Below, piece by piece: positions 22,446 to 34,230 of a stretch of 64,000 bases of DNA. Source of the DNA: Endomychus coccineus (Eukaryota > Arthropoda > Insecta > Coleoptera > Endomychidae); the NCBI GenBank assembly GCA_958510875.1, contig OY294069.1, forward strand, positions 166,531,111 through 166,595,110. The letters run 5' to 3'. Both the position numbers and the translations under genes were made by a program. How positions within the stretch are numbered: position 1 is the first letter of the stretch; each line of letters opens with the position of its first letter. The notes under the pieces are model-generated. The model searched no databases. It saw only the letters and a list, made by a program, of their open reading frames with translations, and had not been told where the DNA came from.

Positions 22446-23887
22446 CCCATCAAAATGCTTAGATTACTCCACTAAAGTTCGTGTTTTGTTCCTTTATCCT
22501 ATAGCCATTCGTATAAATAATTTATAGAGGGGAAAGTCGATATGAATAATACGGTATCGGCGTTGGGAATATTTTACTATCGTCTATCCTGAAAATCAAC
22601 CCTTGGTTGATATTGCGTTATCTGCTAACATTTATATGGGATTACCACGTATCCTCTGAAAATATTAGTGTGATCATCGATCAAAGTCATATTCGAATCG
22701 TATTTCAATGTATAATTTGAAAGGCATTGTACAGACTATGTAGTTGTGTGTGGATACTAAACTGGTGAATAATATTCTAAATTAATTAAAATGGATGAAT
22801 ACATAAAATCCTGAATTAATTCTCAGCGTGAACGTCATAAACATACTTTTTAGAAAAACTCAAACGAAGTTCTTACATATAATTCGAAATTTGAGTGAAT
22901 CAATGATTATTCTAGTTCAGAATATTAATGGAAACATGAAAACTGTTTTTTAAGTTTTTAAAAGATTTCTCCAAACATTTCGCCGCTGGGCCACATTGGA
23001 AAAAGATTAGTTGTTTTGAGTCACACATGAAATACACATATACTATTAAATCATATGTAAATTCTTGTGAAATAGGTCACATTAACACTTTTGTCTGAAA
23101 TATGTGAATATGTATTAGGAAACCACTATGCAGTAATATTTGTTTAGTTAAGGGCTTTATTTCTCCAGGACGAGGTTAAACAGTCTGACAACCAATATCC
23201 TATACGCCAAGAACAATGTTAAACAGTGTGTTTAGTAATTTATGACGAGGATAGGGGAGGTCTTTGCTGTACCAATATTACTGATTTATTGTATCAGCTT
23301 TCTACACTATTTTAAAAATTATAAAGAACCATGTAGACATTTGCAAGTGTTTAGTTAATTAAAATTATATAAATTTGACTCAATGATGCTACATTTGTTC
23401 TACTGTTTATCACGTTTTATGTGAATCACCTCCAGGATAGGCCTTTCGTAATAATTGGTTTCTTGCTAAACTGGCTAAATTCAAAACCCAATCAAATTAT
23501 GCAATATCCAAACTTTGACACAAGAGACAAGAACATTGACTAATTTTATGCTTCAAAAAAATGAAAGAACTAGGACATCCCCCCCATTTCTACGCCACTG
23601 TCACCCATTACCCTGAAGAATTATTATTTTTTTAATAATTATTAATTACTGTTCAAGCAGGGTATCCAGTTTTTCGTGAATCGACACCAATCTCAAATGG
23701 GAAACTCTGAATATTATCATTTGCGTTCTGCGTAAAGTTCTATGTATTTTATTCTTGCAACACTAAGAAGCACTGAAAAACGCTAACGAAGCTTTGAAGA
23801 ATGGTACCAAATTCGGTTGACCTTGAATTGAAAATGTTATATATTTCACAAACTAAAGGAACAGCAACAACATTTCTTGAAGCACTA
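22446..23887. other. Intergenic, nothing recognised
   Basis: AT-rich, no coding or structural signal. The last 120 bp contain GAAGCACT/GCTAACGAAG motifs and GTACCAAATTCGGTTGA, which recur right of the foldback at 24968-25115. The foldback therefore appears inserted into an older small repeat. Confidence 0.6.
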
Positions 23888-24968
23888 TAGTCCAGGCTAT
23901 GAACCGGAAAAAAAAGTGCGAATCGAACATTTTTTTTTGCATTAGCTTCAGGAGGTTCTCAGGATAATTCATACACCTTAAAACCTCTTGGGAACTCCAA
24001 CCACATCCATTGGGGGCGAAAATGGCCCGAAATCTCCAAGTGTTCAATTGTATTTTCTACAAAAAAAAAAGTATTTTGGCATTTCGAGTGCACCTAGGAG
24101 GTTTTCCGGGTCGCTGAACACTAATCCGTAGCCAGATTTACTTGCAATCTATCGTAGGGGTGGTAATATCGACGAAATTGGCCAATTCTGCACCCCTATA
24201 TGTTATTTTGCAATTTACGTGTTTTAGGCATTTCGAATGCACCAAGTAGGTTTTTTAGGTCGCTAAATACGATTCCGAAGCCAGATTTACTCGAATATCA
24301 TCGTAGGAGTGGGAAATTTACAACAATGGCTAATTTGACACGCTTCTAAATTTTTATTAATTCAGCATTTTAAAATTACTTCGGAGTAAATCTGGCTTCG
24401 GAATCGTATTCAGCGACTCAAAAAAACACCCTTGGTGCATTCGAAATGCCAAAAACACGTAAATTGCAAAATAACATATAGGGGTGCAAAATTGGCCAAT
24501 TTCGTCGATTTTACCACCCCTACGATGGATTGCAAGTAAATGTGGCTACGGATTCGTGATCAGCGACCCAAAAAACCTACTTGGTACATTCGAAATGCCT
24601 AAAACACGTACATTGCAAAATAACATATTAGGGGTGCGAAATTGGCCAATTTTGTCGATTTGACCACACCTAAGATGTATTATTGCAAGTAAATCTGGCT
24701 ACGGATTCGTGTTCAGCGACCCAAAAAAACTGCTTGGTGCACTCGAAATGCCAAAATACCTTTTTTTGTAGAAACTAGATTCCAAAACTTGGAGATTTCG
24801 GGCCATTTTCGCTCCCAATGGGTAGGGTTGGGGTTCCCAAGAGGTTTCAAGGTCTATGAATGATCCTGAGAACCTCCTGAAGCTAATGCAAGAAATTTTT
24901 TTTGATTCGAACTTACATGTTTTTTTTTTTATATTATAGCTAAAATCCCGGTTCACAGCCTGGACTAC
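23888..24968. mobile_element. Foldback element made of inverted ~160-bp repeats
   Basis: Outer ends TAGTCCAGGCT (23888) and AGCCTGGACTA (24968) are inverted repeats and pairing continues inward, with the axis near 24350. Each arm contains copies of a unit of about 160 bp: CAGCGACCC, then TTGGTGCATTCGAAATGCC, ATTGCAAAATAACATAT, GGCCAATTTCGTCGAT and AAGTAAATCTGGCTACG. The left arm carries them inverted, the right arm direct. GAAGCACTA flanks both sides. No coding sense. Confidence 0.75.
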
Positions 24969-25750
24969 TAGGAAGCACTAACGAACCACTAATAAGTGAT
25001 ACCAAATTTGGTTGAATTCTGAAAAATTTGAGGTCTGACCTTGAAACTAAAGAAGTACTAACGAAAACTTTAGAAGCACTAAAGAGCACTAACGAAGGAC
25101 TAACATAAGGCATAACATTTTGAAATAAAACTGAAAACTTTAGGGGGTTGACTTCAAGGACCTTCCATACGGTCCAGATATGCCCCAGTGATTATTATCT
25201 GTTTGGGAATTTCGACAATAACTATTTCAGTGATGATGAAGAAGTGAAGTGTTTAGGCACCTTTTAAAGACAAACCGAAGGAAAATTCGGGGGTATTGAA
25301 TTTGTGCTGGAACAGTGTATTGGTCTCAGGGGGGATTATATTGAAAAACAAAATTCAATTGTGAGTCGTCTCGTACAATGTTGGTTCATAGTGAACACAT
25401 CGAAACTTGCAGAATTTGGTGTACGGAATTATTTTACTATCTCAAGTTGATTTATTTGACCGAGAATAAAACACTGAAATAATGATCTCAATTCCCGCTT
25501 CTAAGAAGAAGTAGATTCATTCTCGAAATCGAATTTGCGATAACGTCAACTGTAAAATGGGCGTGAAATATTATGCCATATTCCAAAATATACTCTTTTT
25601 AATCTAACATCAATTATGATTGATCGCGCTATAAATAAACTGATAATGCCATTGTCCAACATTCGCGCAGTTCTTGTACATTGCTTCGATCTTTTATAGA
25701 ATGAATTGTGCTGAAAATGGGAATTACAGTAGAGCAGTAGGTACAATATA
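24969..25750. other. Intergenic, short GAAGCACTAACGAA repeats then nothing
   Basis: 24969-25115 holds irregular copies of a GAAGCACTAACGAA-like motif. The rest shows no recognisable feature. Confidence 0.6.
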
Positions 25751-26172
25751 CGAGGGCAAGGTGAAAAGTCCCTGAAAAATGAAACAAGAAATGATTAATT
25801 TGGTCAACACTTATTTTATTTCTCAACATAATCTCCTTGTAACCCAATACACTTCGTCTAACGTTTTTCTAATTTTTCGATCCCTTCCAACTGATACGCT
25901 TCCTGCAATCCTTCAAAATAGGCGTTTGTTTTAGCGATGACCTCATCATTGGAGCCAAATCTCTTTCCGCCGAGCCATTTCTTCAAGTTTGGAAATAGAT
26001 GAAAATCGCAGGGGGCTAAATCTGGAGTATACGGTGGATGACAAACCAATTCGCAGCGCGATTCATGCAATTTTGCTATTGCGACTGCAGACTAGTGCGC
26101 ATGTGCGTTGTCCTGATGGACGAGCACTTTTTTCTTCGCTAAATCTGCGTCGAATCGATCTAACAGCTCAGA
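25751..26172 (-). mobile_element. Mariner, copy B, truncated
   Basis: Terminus CGAGGGCAAGGTGAAAAG after TA at 25749-25750. The minus strand gives the transposase C-terminus: RCELVCHPPYTPDLAPCDFH with the third catalytic Asp in PCD, then FPNLKKWLGGKRFGSNDEV and AYFEGLQEAYQLEGIEKLEKR. It breaks off near 26172, inside the segment corresponding to AADLLDRFDA of copy C, so the N-terminal half and other end are gone. Confidence 0.85.
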
Positions 26173-26269
26173 TATAAACCAACAAAAAATTGAAAATTCC
26201 TTAAAAAAAAACTAAAGCGATAACAAAATTCAATATGAAAAACTTATCACAACTAAACACTATCTATAC

Positions 26270-26557
26270 CATCGACATATACATATGGACTGCGCGTGGC
26301 AATGATAAGCGCGGGTAGTGCCGGCGTGAGAGAGGGGAAAACGAAGAGGACTAATACTGTCTTTATCTATCGGCTCGGGACGTAAACATACTAGCTACAG
26401 TCATGTTGCATTTCCATGGCAACGCAGCGGCCAATAGAAACGCGATAGATAAAGTAGATAAAGACAGCAGTATTAGTCCTCTTCGTTTTCCCCTCTCTCG
26501 CGCCGGCACTACCCGCGCTTATCATTGCCACGCGCAGTCCATATGTATATGTCGATG
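26270..26557. mobile_element. 288-bp palindromic MITE with 8-bp target duplication
   Basis: Ends CATCGACATATACATATGG and its inverse; the arms pair for about 95-100 bp (through GGACTAATACTGTCTTTATC with few mismatches) around a 90-bp centre. ATCTATAC is duplicated exactly at 26262-26269 and 26558-26565. An 8-bp duplication points to a hAT- or P-type transposase acting in trans; the CA...TG termini do not match the hAT family at 7128. No coding content. Confidence 0.88.
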
Positions 26558-26565
26558 ATCTATAC

Positions 26566-27586
26566 CTACTGAATAATGCAATGTAGAAAAATTTCCAAAT
26601 AAATTTTTATTATAAAAATAACAGAAAAATTCACATCTCCACACAGTGACTTCTTCAAGTGAACAAATGGTACTTGAACTTAAACATAAAAAAGTACTAC
26701 TAACTGTACATACACATAATGACCAATATAATGACTCAACCATTAGGCATTCAAATTGCTCAAGGCTAACACAATGATTACGATAATACAGGTTGTTTTC
26801 AAGTAAAGGATTAAAATCTAACAAGTAGTTTGCTACAGGTTTTTTTGTGTGGGAAGGGATTAAGAAGCGGAGAAAATGAAAAAACTACTTGATCATTAAG
26901 TTAAAGATTACTGTGCTTATAATTATTATTTCTTCTTTCTTTCTCAAAAGTCTACCTTTATTTACCACATGTAAGATCTCAAAATTTTGTTAAAGTCCTG
27001 TCTTTAATAAATGTGTGGGATAGTGGGATTCAAGTTTGTTATTTCTATATTTCCTAAAATGTTCATGAGAAAGACCTACAACTATTTATTACCTGCATGG
27101 AAGTTTGCACAATCTCAATTTTACTTATAGACTCCAGATTTCTCATTTTTCTGACTTACCTTCAATATTTTTCAAATGTTGACCTAATGTGTTATTATTT
27201 TTGGGAGAAGTAGTTAAATTTGAATATTTTCATTCACCTTTTATATCAATCGAGATTTTACCAAAGTATGTAATGCTTCTAAGGTGGCACTGTAATAATC
27301 ACACGATTTCTCAAGGCCATAACTTTTTTGTAAAAGAAAAAAAAGACGTGTGGCACTCGGGGACTGCCGCGGTAAAGCTATTGCATAGCAGTTTTTCTCA
27401 ACTTATGCAATTATAATTATTTATTTATTTTTAATGTATGCAGTATGTTTTTTCTTTGATATTAATTCAAGTTATACTTTTTGAGCGTGGTGACCGATAA
27501 GAAAACAATTTTTTTTCTTTTATTGAATAAATGAGAAGTTAATATCGTTTAAATATTTTAATTATCTTACAATACATGTAGGTAAT
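26566..27586. other. Intergenic; possible Helentron 3' flank
   Basis: No genes recognised. A GC-rich block at 27343-27385 (GGCACTCGGGGACTGCCGCG ...) stands out from its AT-rich surroundings. It lies 200 bp beyond the Helentron stop codon and may be the element's terminal sequence (inference only). Confidence 0.4.
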
Positions 27587-28475
27587 TCAGGAATTTGTTA
27601 TCATTGAAACTATAGGTTTATGGTAATTGAAATAAGAGACATAAGTTTGAGAGTTGATATCCTCTAAATATCTGGAAAATACCGCGTCAATGGTGGTCTC
27701 ATATTTTGTTTTGAACTCTTGTGGATCATTATTCATTTTCAAATTCAATTGTTCCGAAAGAAAAGTTGTCAACCGCTCTGATTTTTTATCAGCGAAGTTG
27801 ATGTTGAAATCGCCAGCCAAGATAAGTGGAAATTTATTAGTTACATTATTATTATTTTGGTAAATAGCTACCTCACCTTTTGGAACAGTATCTCGTTTGA
27901 ATTGAACAATACAATTGAAATTAGGTATTTCAATCGGATTACCATGCGCCATGCAAGTTTCGGTAAGAAGTAACACATTTGTTTGTCTCGTAACTGAATC
28001 TTGTAAATCGTATTTGTGACTATTTAGACTTTGGCAGTTGGAAGTCATTATTGAAATGCCATTTCTATTACTAATGAAATCTAAGACACTTTGAACTGTC
28101 GTCTGAACACTATTTAACGACAGTCTTTTGAATTCTTGCAACAAAGATGCTGTCGATGCAGCTTGCCTTCGATTATGATAAAACTTGAATGTAGAATTAT
28201 CGTTTTTTGTCGTGATATACAATTTTTCAATATTAGTCACCCGAGAGAGCGCAACATAAACGAGTTCCTGAGAATGTGCTTTACTATACTCATATACTAT
28301 TTCGTCAAAAGTCCCACCTTGCGACTTATGTATAGTTATAGCAAGAGCTGAAGTTAATGGAAAATGTTTGCGTTTGGCTATACATTTTCTATTCGATGTT
28401 CGTAATTCAATGGGAACAGCGAGATTGCCGACTCTATTTTGCACTGCTAGAGCGGCTGCTTTTTGCCTTAATTAT
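27587..28475 (-). pseudogene. Helentron fragment: Pif1-type helicase C-terminus plus EEP endonuclease
   Basis: One open minus-strand frame of about 290 codons, entered from the left without an ATG (a stop lies just upstream at 28476). First part: helicase C-terminus with HFPLTSALAITIHKSQGGTF and ELVYVALSRV, the last motifs of Rep/Hel proteins. Second part: an endonuclease/exonuclease/phosphatase-like domain with IMTSNCQSLNSHK, VLLLTETCM (metal-binding Glu), ILAGDFNINF and a weak YFNYHKPIV end. Helicase fused to an AP-like endonuclease is the known mark of Helentrons, rolling-circle transposons. The middle of the nuclease (about VAIYQNNNN to FPLIL) looks shortened. The Rep domain and most of the helicase are missing. 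Confidence 0.85.
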
Positions 28476-29270
28476 GTCACTGTCGCACTGACATCATCAA
28501 TAACCTACAAATTTCCTACCTATTTATTTCAGTTGTAAGACAATAATGAACTACAAATTAAAAATTATCTTGGTCAAGGGTGGTTGTGGAATGTAAAACG
28601 AAATGTTAACTTTGAACCTTTTACAAGGTCGCAATAGCCACAAACGGGGTCGAAAACTGTTTTAAATTGGTTAATTTTAAATAAATCGAATGACGTTCAC
28701 GTGAGGAGCGCGTAGGTCGCGAGTTAGAAAAGTGCAAATCTTCGGAACATATAACGTCTCTGCAAGGAATTTTCGCATGCGGTTTTTACTCCATGTCGTT
28801 AGTTTATGAACGGGGCCAACTAAAGAGCATAGTCTCGGGCCCCAAAATGTCGATTAAATAGGAAAATTTAATTGAAATAGAAACAGGTACTCTCAGGTCT
28901 CAGCTACGCACGTCTAACGTATAAACTCTAACTGACACGTAGCGAGCTCCTAGCGGCATATGTCAAAATCATTTCGTTCGTAGTTGATTACATAGGACGT
29001 CTGGCGTTCATGCAATTGTGTTTTTATACAATTCGAACCTTCTAATTTCGATAGGCCACGTGAAAATCCCGGAGTCTAAAGCGCTAGAGTGTTATAACAT
29101 TCGTATAAAATATAGAAATTTCTCACTTTTAGAAACTTCAAATTAATTAATTAATTTGACACATGTTAGGTATTTAGGTCTTAGGTTTTTTTGTTACGGA
29201 ATTTATCGATTCGGTCGCCGCGCTCAAAGCCCGCGATAAAAGCTATATGCAATAAGCTTAAAAATCGTTA
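28476..29270. other. Intergenic, nothing recognised
   Basis: About 800 bp; a short TTAATTAATTAATT run near 29143, no coding or repeat assignment. Confidence 0.6.
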
Positions 29271-29523
29271 TTGAATAATGTTTATTTGGATTTGTTTCTT
29301 GTTGAGTCAAAGTTGATGCACATTTTGGAGAGTTTTAGAGCATTTTCCATCACTTTCCTCAATACTTCAGGCGATAGATTTGTCAATATGGCTATCTTGC
29401 CGGCCAATCCCATTGTTGCTCGTGCTGTGTGTACAGTCGCACCGTCCTGCTGAAACACACACATTTTCTAAGCCCAATTCATCAATTTTTGGCAGCAAAA
29501 ACTCATTTAACATGGTTCTGTAG

Positions 29524-31121
29524 CAGTGGCGGCTCGTGAATTTTTGAGAGAGGAGGCTGAACATAAAACGTTTTTGTAAAAATAAACTCTATTCACAGTT
29601 TTTAACCTTTGCACAGCGACCGTACCAGATACTTCAGTGACAAAATTAATTGTTACCCAGCAAGAACCAACGTGGAGGTATAGAGTTTCTCTTGACAAAC
29701 AATTTTTTGGTTCGTTTTTTGTCTTTTATTTTTTTTTGGATTTTTAATATTTTTTCTTTTTTTTGGATTTTTCATATTTTTTTTTTTTTTATTAATTTTA
29801 TTAACTTTTTTTATATATTAACGGAATTCTACGGTCTTTAGTTTGCGAAAAATGATCAATAATATTATCAGAAAAGTATCATTTTGTTTTAAGTGTTTTA
29901 CTAAATCTTTTTCAATAGATATTAAACTAACATTGTATAAACGATTTTGGCCCATTGTATTTGGCATGTAAGTTTTAATCCGTTTGAGAGTAGAAAATGA
30001 TCTCTCCACCGATGCCGACGTGACAGGAATGGTGACTGTCAAACAAAGTAGTTTATAAAACTGAGGTAAAACTTGTTGCAAATCATTTTCTATCATATAT
30101 TTTATCATATCGGCGTGAATGTCGTACTGGCCTAAAATATCTTTATCCGAGAATATAACGCATAATTCATTGTGCAGTGCTATTTTATGAAAAAAATTAT
30201 ATTTTAGAACTAAGTTATACAAAAAACTTCAATTCATGTGAATCGGAAAATCGAATCTCAATTTGACCTTTAATAGCATCTAAAATTTCATAAAAAAAGT
30301 GTTTATAATGTAGTTTGTTGTCTACCAAATTATATGTTTCCTCCTTTAACAATATTCTGTTTACCGGTTAATTTAAACTTAATACTCGATGTAATATGTT
30401 CCTGCGATTTTTCATGTCTGTCTATATCACGAGCTAAATTTTTCAAATCATCATAACCCGAGTGCCCCCAATATGAAGTTGTATCAGATGTAAATAGCAA
30501 GCAATACCACAATACCAGCAATATAATTTATTGTGTACCTCAGATCCCGTTAACCATAAATATTTTTTACAATTATCAGAATCAAATGATCGATTTTGAA
30601 ACATACCTGTCATCACTAATCTTTTCAGCAACTAAATCACTACTCATTTTAACGTTTAATAACCAAAGAAATCTTTGTTAATAACTCACCGAACAGATAA
30701 ATTATAACTTAACCTTACTTCTCTTCGCGAAACAGAAACAACAACTGACAGAGCACGTGTCGTAGTTTGCAGCGGCGGCAACGGCAAGTAATCGTATTTC
30801 ATCGACCGCCGGGTGCGTACGTGAAGCTAGCCTACATAGAGTGTTGCCATATTCGCTGTTTTACCCTATTTGGCAATTGAACTGATTGGAAGAACGGCAA
30901 CTGTGTTGACCACACATTTTGTTCTTGCGTTTGAGATATATAGAGAATCTAGCCTCTGGCCACTGTTGCCAGAATAAAAATAACTACTGAGAACGGAGAA
31001 ATAATTGTAAAATTTGAAGAATTATCAGAGAAACAGGAAATAAAATGGAGAATGATCATTATGATATATTGGTGAGGAGGCTGAGCCTCCTTAGCCTCCT
31101 TCGAGGAGCCGCCACTCACTG
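29524..31121 (-). mobile_element. Internally deleted hAT transposon, copy 2 (1,598 bp)
   Basis: Reverse-oriented sister of copy 1. Target duplication TTCTGTAG at 29516-29523 and 31122-31129. The low-coordinate end is CAGTGGCGGCTC. The other end reads GAGCCGCCACTCACTG, four bases longer than copy 1 because of a small CACT duplication at the tip. It has the same subterminal AGGAGGCT/AGCCTCCT hairpin and the same internal deletion as copy 1. Confidence 0.92.
29818..30650 (-). pseudogene. hAT transposase remnant, copy 2
   Basis: From 30646 a start region (SDLVAEK) leads to [30 protein letters not shown] and, after a frame break, [27 protein letters not shown]: together a TTF-type zinc finger, better preserved than in copy 1. 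The catalytic core is absent. 30222-29818 is an intact 134-codon frame with the hATC dimerisation domain ([20 protein letters not shown]). Confidence 0.85.
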
Positions 31122-31200
31122 TTCTGTAGCGCTCACGATCCATAGTAGCAGTGTTGCCTATGGCGTCCTCAAAAAAGCCAATCACATTTTATCCGTAAAT

Positions 31201-33238
31201 ACTTTTGCGCCACTAGTATAATTTTCCGATTTCTTTATTATCAATATAATATTTCTTTTGTTTCAACTTATTATCTATAAGATTGTGGTCTGTTTCATAA
31301 TATTTAGTGCTTTTTGGAAATTTTGGCCTGACATTGGGAACGACATAAGTCTACTAGTTTGTGACAAATTGGATGATTAGATTAGGTCTATTTGGGATAT
31401 TTTCTACAGTCAGTGTTCATTTGTAACGTTTATTTAATTTGTAATATAATGGATTTTCAAGAAGTAAAGACCAGTTCAATCTCAATCAAGAAAAATGAAC
31501 AATCATCGTTTTCTTTTTTCCGACCAAAACGGCTACCACTTAAAAATTTACAGTCCAGCTTCTGGACAAGCTCTTGATGAATTGGCATCAGGGCAAGTGA
31601 CATAGAAGTTTTTATTCTGCGCAATTTCTAAAATTTCCAGAGGAGAGCATTTTCTTCTCCTTGCCCCCCACCTTCATCCGGCTGTCTACATTTATAGGCC
31701 TGTGATATTTTAATCCGATCATTTCATAGGCAATTTACCATTCTCATCAACACCCCTGATATCCAACGTCGAGGAGCATCTTATAAACTTATGTCCTTCT
31801 CAATCGATTAATAATAAAATTTATTTCCTGTCCCCCCTACGATCCCTGAGAATAATGTGTAGGCTATATGAGAGCTTCCTTATAAGCTTGTGATACATTT
31901 TTCATTAGTTTTAAATTAAGGAGTGCATCAAGGAAAAATAGTAGTACCCTGAGAATATTGGTTCCAACCTTATATAACAATTTTCTGTGGATTACACCAT
32001 AATAATCGATCTACGGAAAAAACCTCGGTAAAACAAATGCAGTTTACTTGCCGGTAATAAATGGATTTCTATTTATATTCAAACGTACCAGTTCCACGAT
32101 ACGTATATCGTAACAATTTAAATTTCAAATAGTTTAGTTTTTTGAAGAAATTAGAATAATAGATACCTGCGGTACAAAGGTCGTCTCGGTAACAAATTAG
32201 ACGAGAAAAAGCGCTCAACGATTTATAAATGGCATCCGTGGCGGTTAACAGGAAGCCGAACGAAATAACATGCGACTTCACTCACCGTGTAGGTTTATTA
32301 TGGTCAGAAACGGCGTTACATAATTCATATGACCCTTACAACGTATGACAGCGATTCTAGTTTGAATTTTGAATTTAATTATGGCGAACTCGACGTTGAC
32401 GATTTATTTCAACGTGTATATTGTCGAGTAGAAGCGCCAGTTTTAGAGGCACCCTCTGTGTGTTTGTGTAGAATTAGTCACGTTTCTAAAAGCAATATAA
32501 ATGAGACAACACCCGCATGGTGTTTGCCCACATTTTAAATCCGTGCATACGGGATAATGTTTGGAATTGATTATGACTATTTGTTCAACAAAATTGGGCG
32601 TAAGTTACGCTTGCGTGTGTGCAGTGTGTGACTAGCTTTTTTTGTTTTCATACGAAATGATGCTTGATGCCTGCAAGATTTATTCAGTGCAAACTGAATA
32701 CAAACATATTTCGTGTTAAAATCATTCGATAGATCAAGTTAGAAAGTGTTTGGCGAACCAAGGTAACACTCCCAGTGGGATATCTACTTTTCTGGTGGAT
32801 CATGTTAGCTCTCCAAACATTCGCTAATGGGTATTTGTAATTCTGCCGGTGACTCATTCCACTGAACAGCTCATGAGAGAGCGAAACAGTTGTCCGGAAC
32901 TCATAGACGTGTTGTGATCGTTCAATCTGCTGAACCAAAACTTAGACTGTCGGATGATCTGATTATGAAATGTGTTTGTATTCACTTTGAATTGTTTCGG
33001 GGTAGTCACGTGGCGGTTGTTTTTCTAACTGGTTCCACGTCGATTCTTTTCTCGAGAGACCTAGTTTATCAATGCGTGTCATTGTGAATAACGCTTTTAG
33101 TGGAACATCTACTTTTCCGGTAGATGGTGTTGGAACACCTTGGTTCTTGAAGGATATATGAAATAAAATTCCAATAGAGAATTTCACTCAAAAGAGAAAA
33201 CGTTATAAATTGAATATAACGTAGAAGAAACAGAATAA
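31201..33238. other. Intergenic, no assigned gene
   Basis: No transposon protein recognised. A 39-codon ATG frame at 32229-32348 and a partly overlapping 68-codon frame at 32329-32535 sit in locally CpG-containing DNA but show no known motif. At 33097-33150 a hairpin-like block (ATCTACTTTTCCGGTAGAT) resembles 12302-12345 and 32757-32815. Confidence 0.45.
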
Positions 33239-34230
33239 GTGTCTTTTATAAACAGGAGTAACTGTCTCAATCGGATGGCTGCTCTGGGCCATTGGGTTGG
33301 TGCGTCTGTGCCTCGTGGTCATGGCCGAGAACTGCCTGATCCTCCGACTGAAGCAGGAAGCGATAGCGCCTGCTGTCAGATTTCAAACACCAGACGTCCT
33401 CATAACACAGATCATGGTCTGGGAGAACAAAGACTCTGGGTCTAAGACGGGCGAGTCTAGCAGAGCCGGAGTCTACTCGTGTCCACCCAGAAGGGAGATT
33501 TCAGTTCTCCTAGTTGCCACGCAACCGTTGTCTAGGCTGAGTTCTGTGCAATGTGAACCTGTGCCCTGGAAAACCTGAGATCAAACTACCGAGGTAGGCG
33601 GATTTACATCTGCACTGACAGTCATGCAGCCCTGGGCGCACTTCGCGCCCACATAGTGACTTCTAGGCTTGTCTTGGAGTGAAGAAAAACTCTGGCTGCA
33701 TCAGCCAGAAGTGAGTACCCGCCACCTCTAGCGTGAAGGGAAATAAGTGGCCGATGAATTGGGCAAATGGGGTTCCTTGAGCGCCCCTGTCCTCGATTAA
33801 ATGATCGGAATCTCATCGGACATCGGGATCCACGGCCTCAAGGAGCTACTGGATAGGCAGTGGCTCTCGGTCTAGCATGGTGCTCCTGGACCTCATGTCA
33901 GCTACACATTAGGAAGTTCTCGCCTAAACTCTGTAAAACCCTACTCTCTATGAGCAAGACAGGGCTAAAGGTGGCGATAGGACTCCTCACAGAATACAGT
34001 CATCTGAATAAACATCTACACACAATGGACATTGTTGAAAACCCAGCTTGTAGCAGAATGTCCAGCACTGGCAGCACACATATGCCGCTTGAAGTCATAA
34101 GAGATATCTTACCCTTCGGCACTGCCTCAAGCCTGCTTGGATTGATTTTTGTACAGAGGGCGCATAATTGACCCAATCAAGCGGTGTAAGTGCGCCCCCA
34201 TTTTGATTGATTGAACTGTCTGAATTATTA
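33239..34230 (+). pseudogene. LINE ORF2 C-terminus with RNase H domain, relic
   Basis: Plus-strand frames broken by stops: VRFQTPDVLITQIMVWENKDSGSKT then SSRAGVYS (RNase H start, DGSK...GAGVY in the family), ICTDS-like GFTSALTVMQPWAHF, KWVADELGKWGSLS (ADELA), and at 33880-34150 LKVAIGLLTEYSHLNKHLHT followed by NPACSRM, the post-RNase H TGHC.L..HL...G..d.p.Cr region. Order and spacing match I/ingi-like LINEs. Non-functional. Confidence 0.75.

Larger units (their letters stand above)
29271..31200 (-). mobile_element. Mariner-like relic split by hAT copy 2
   Basis: Minus strand. 31185-31122 encodes IGFFEDAIGNTATMDRERYR. The hAT occupies 29524-31121. From 29523 the frame continues as MLNEFLLPKIDELGLENVC and QQDGATVHTARATM. 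Removing the hAT and one 8-bp duplication rejoins the frame. After HTARATM the sequence jumps to LSPEVLRKVMENALKLSKMC, so the segment with the last catalytic Asp is deleted. An old non-functional copy, different from mariners A-C. Confidence 0.85.

Noticed and set aside
32229..32535. Two short ATG frames (39 and 68 codons) as a new gene start
   Set aside because: Acceptable composition but no recognised motif and no convincing onward splice; not supportable.
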